Below are positions 55,114-55,188 of a DNA stretch of 55,188 nt, piece after piece. Numbering within the stretch: the stretch's first letter is position 1; every line of letters begins with the position of its first letter. The notes beneath the pieces were generated by a model that did no database searches, had not been told where the DNA came from, and was given only the letters and a program-made list of their open reading frames with translations. This stretch comes from an uncultured Roseburia sp. (GTDB lineage: Bacteria; Bacillota; Clostridia; Lachnospirales; Lachnospiraceae): assembly GCA_934317215.1 (NCBI GenBank), contig CAKREH010000024.1, positions 1-55,188 of the forward strand, written 5' to 3'. A program made the position numbers and the translations under genes.

Positions 55114-55188
55114 TGGTCAAGCCCTCGATCGATTAGTAACAGTCAGCTCCACACGTTACCGTGCTTCCACCTCTGCCCTATCTACCTT
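55114..55188 (-). rRNA. 23S ribosomal RNA, 3' end (partial)
   Basis: The minus strand reads AAGGTAGATAGGGCAGAGGT, then GGAAGCACGGTAACGTGTGG, AGCTGACTGTTACTAATCGA and TCGAGGGCTTGACC, the conserved 3' end of bacterial 23S rRNA. The gene continues beyond the window. The exact 3' end is approximate. The roughly 235-base spacer to tRNA-Asn holds no 5S gene that I can recognise. Confidence 0.93.

Overview
The window looks like a low-to-mid G+C Firmicutes chromosome, most likely Lachnospiraceae (Roseburia/Agathobacter-like). The support is Gram-positive style regulation (T-box tyrS, BirA-type operators, partner-switching proteins, sigma-A promoters with AGGAGG ribosome sites) and the general feel of the proteins; the genus is inference.

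Left part (1-9.5 kb), housekeeping. A biotin operon (bioY-bioB-bioD, minus strand) sits under two tandem BirA-type operators. Next come an exported protein of unknown function, a Cof-type HAD phosphatase, and an ECF sigma factor with its membrane anti-sigma partner. A Tyr T-box leader precedes tyrS, which converges on an acetyl-esterase-like hydrolase. A tRNA-Cys gene closes this part.

Centre (9.7-50.7 kb). About 30 tightly packed minus-strand genes read as one transcriptional block. The core, from about 41.8 down to 21.2 kb, is a contractile injection system (CIS) of the Afp/PVC/eCIS type: PAAR-like tip (DUF4280), sheath, tube, tail-assembly protein, DUF6760, second tube protein, a long probable tape measure, two CIS_tube/LysM-type hub proteins, a spike split into two genes, gp25, two baseplate-J-like wedge proteins, a tail-protein-I-like protein, a DUF4255 cap and an AAA+ ATPase. 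No capsid, portal, terminase, integrase or lysis genes are present, so it is not a prophage.

Upstream of the core (41.8-50.7 kb) is an unusual module: an eCIS-type decoration protein, two single-span membrane proteins (one with extracytoplasmic MORN repeats), a TolC-fold protein with a signal peptide, and a membrane-anchored coiled-coil protein ending in a copper-amine-oxidase-N-like domain. This suggests a CIS that is anchored to, or crosses, the envelope of a monoderm cell. Downstream of the ATPase lies a 1,878-residue protein with about twelve copies of a YE-x2-R/KH-x-ER repeat, followed by a small YbjN/secretion-chaperone-like protein; they are a possible cargo-chaperone pair.

The block continues into a DUF2156 protein, an EamA-like transporter, a membrane protein with a degenerate kinase fold, a SpoIIE-type phosphatase and an RsbW-type anti-sigma kinase. 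On the other side of the CIS are a divergent histidine-kinase-like gene and an MCP-STAS pair. A partner-switching pathway therefore brackets the injection system and may control it.

Right end (54.6-55.2 kb): tRNA-Cys, tRNA-Glu, tRNA-Asn and the 3' end of a 23S rRNA gene, all minus strand, with no 5S gene visible between 23S and the tRNAs.
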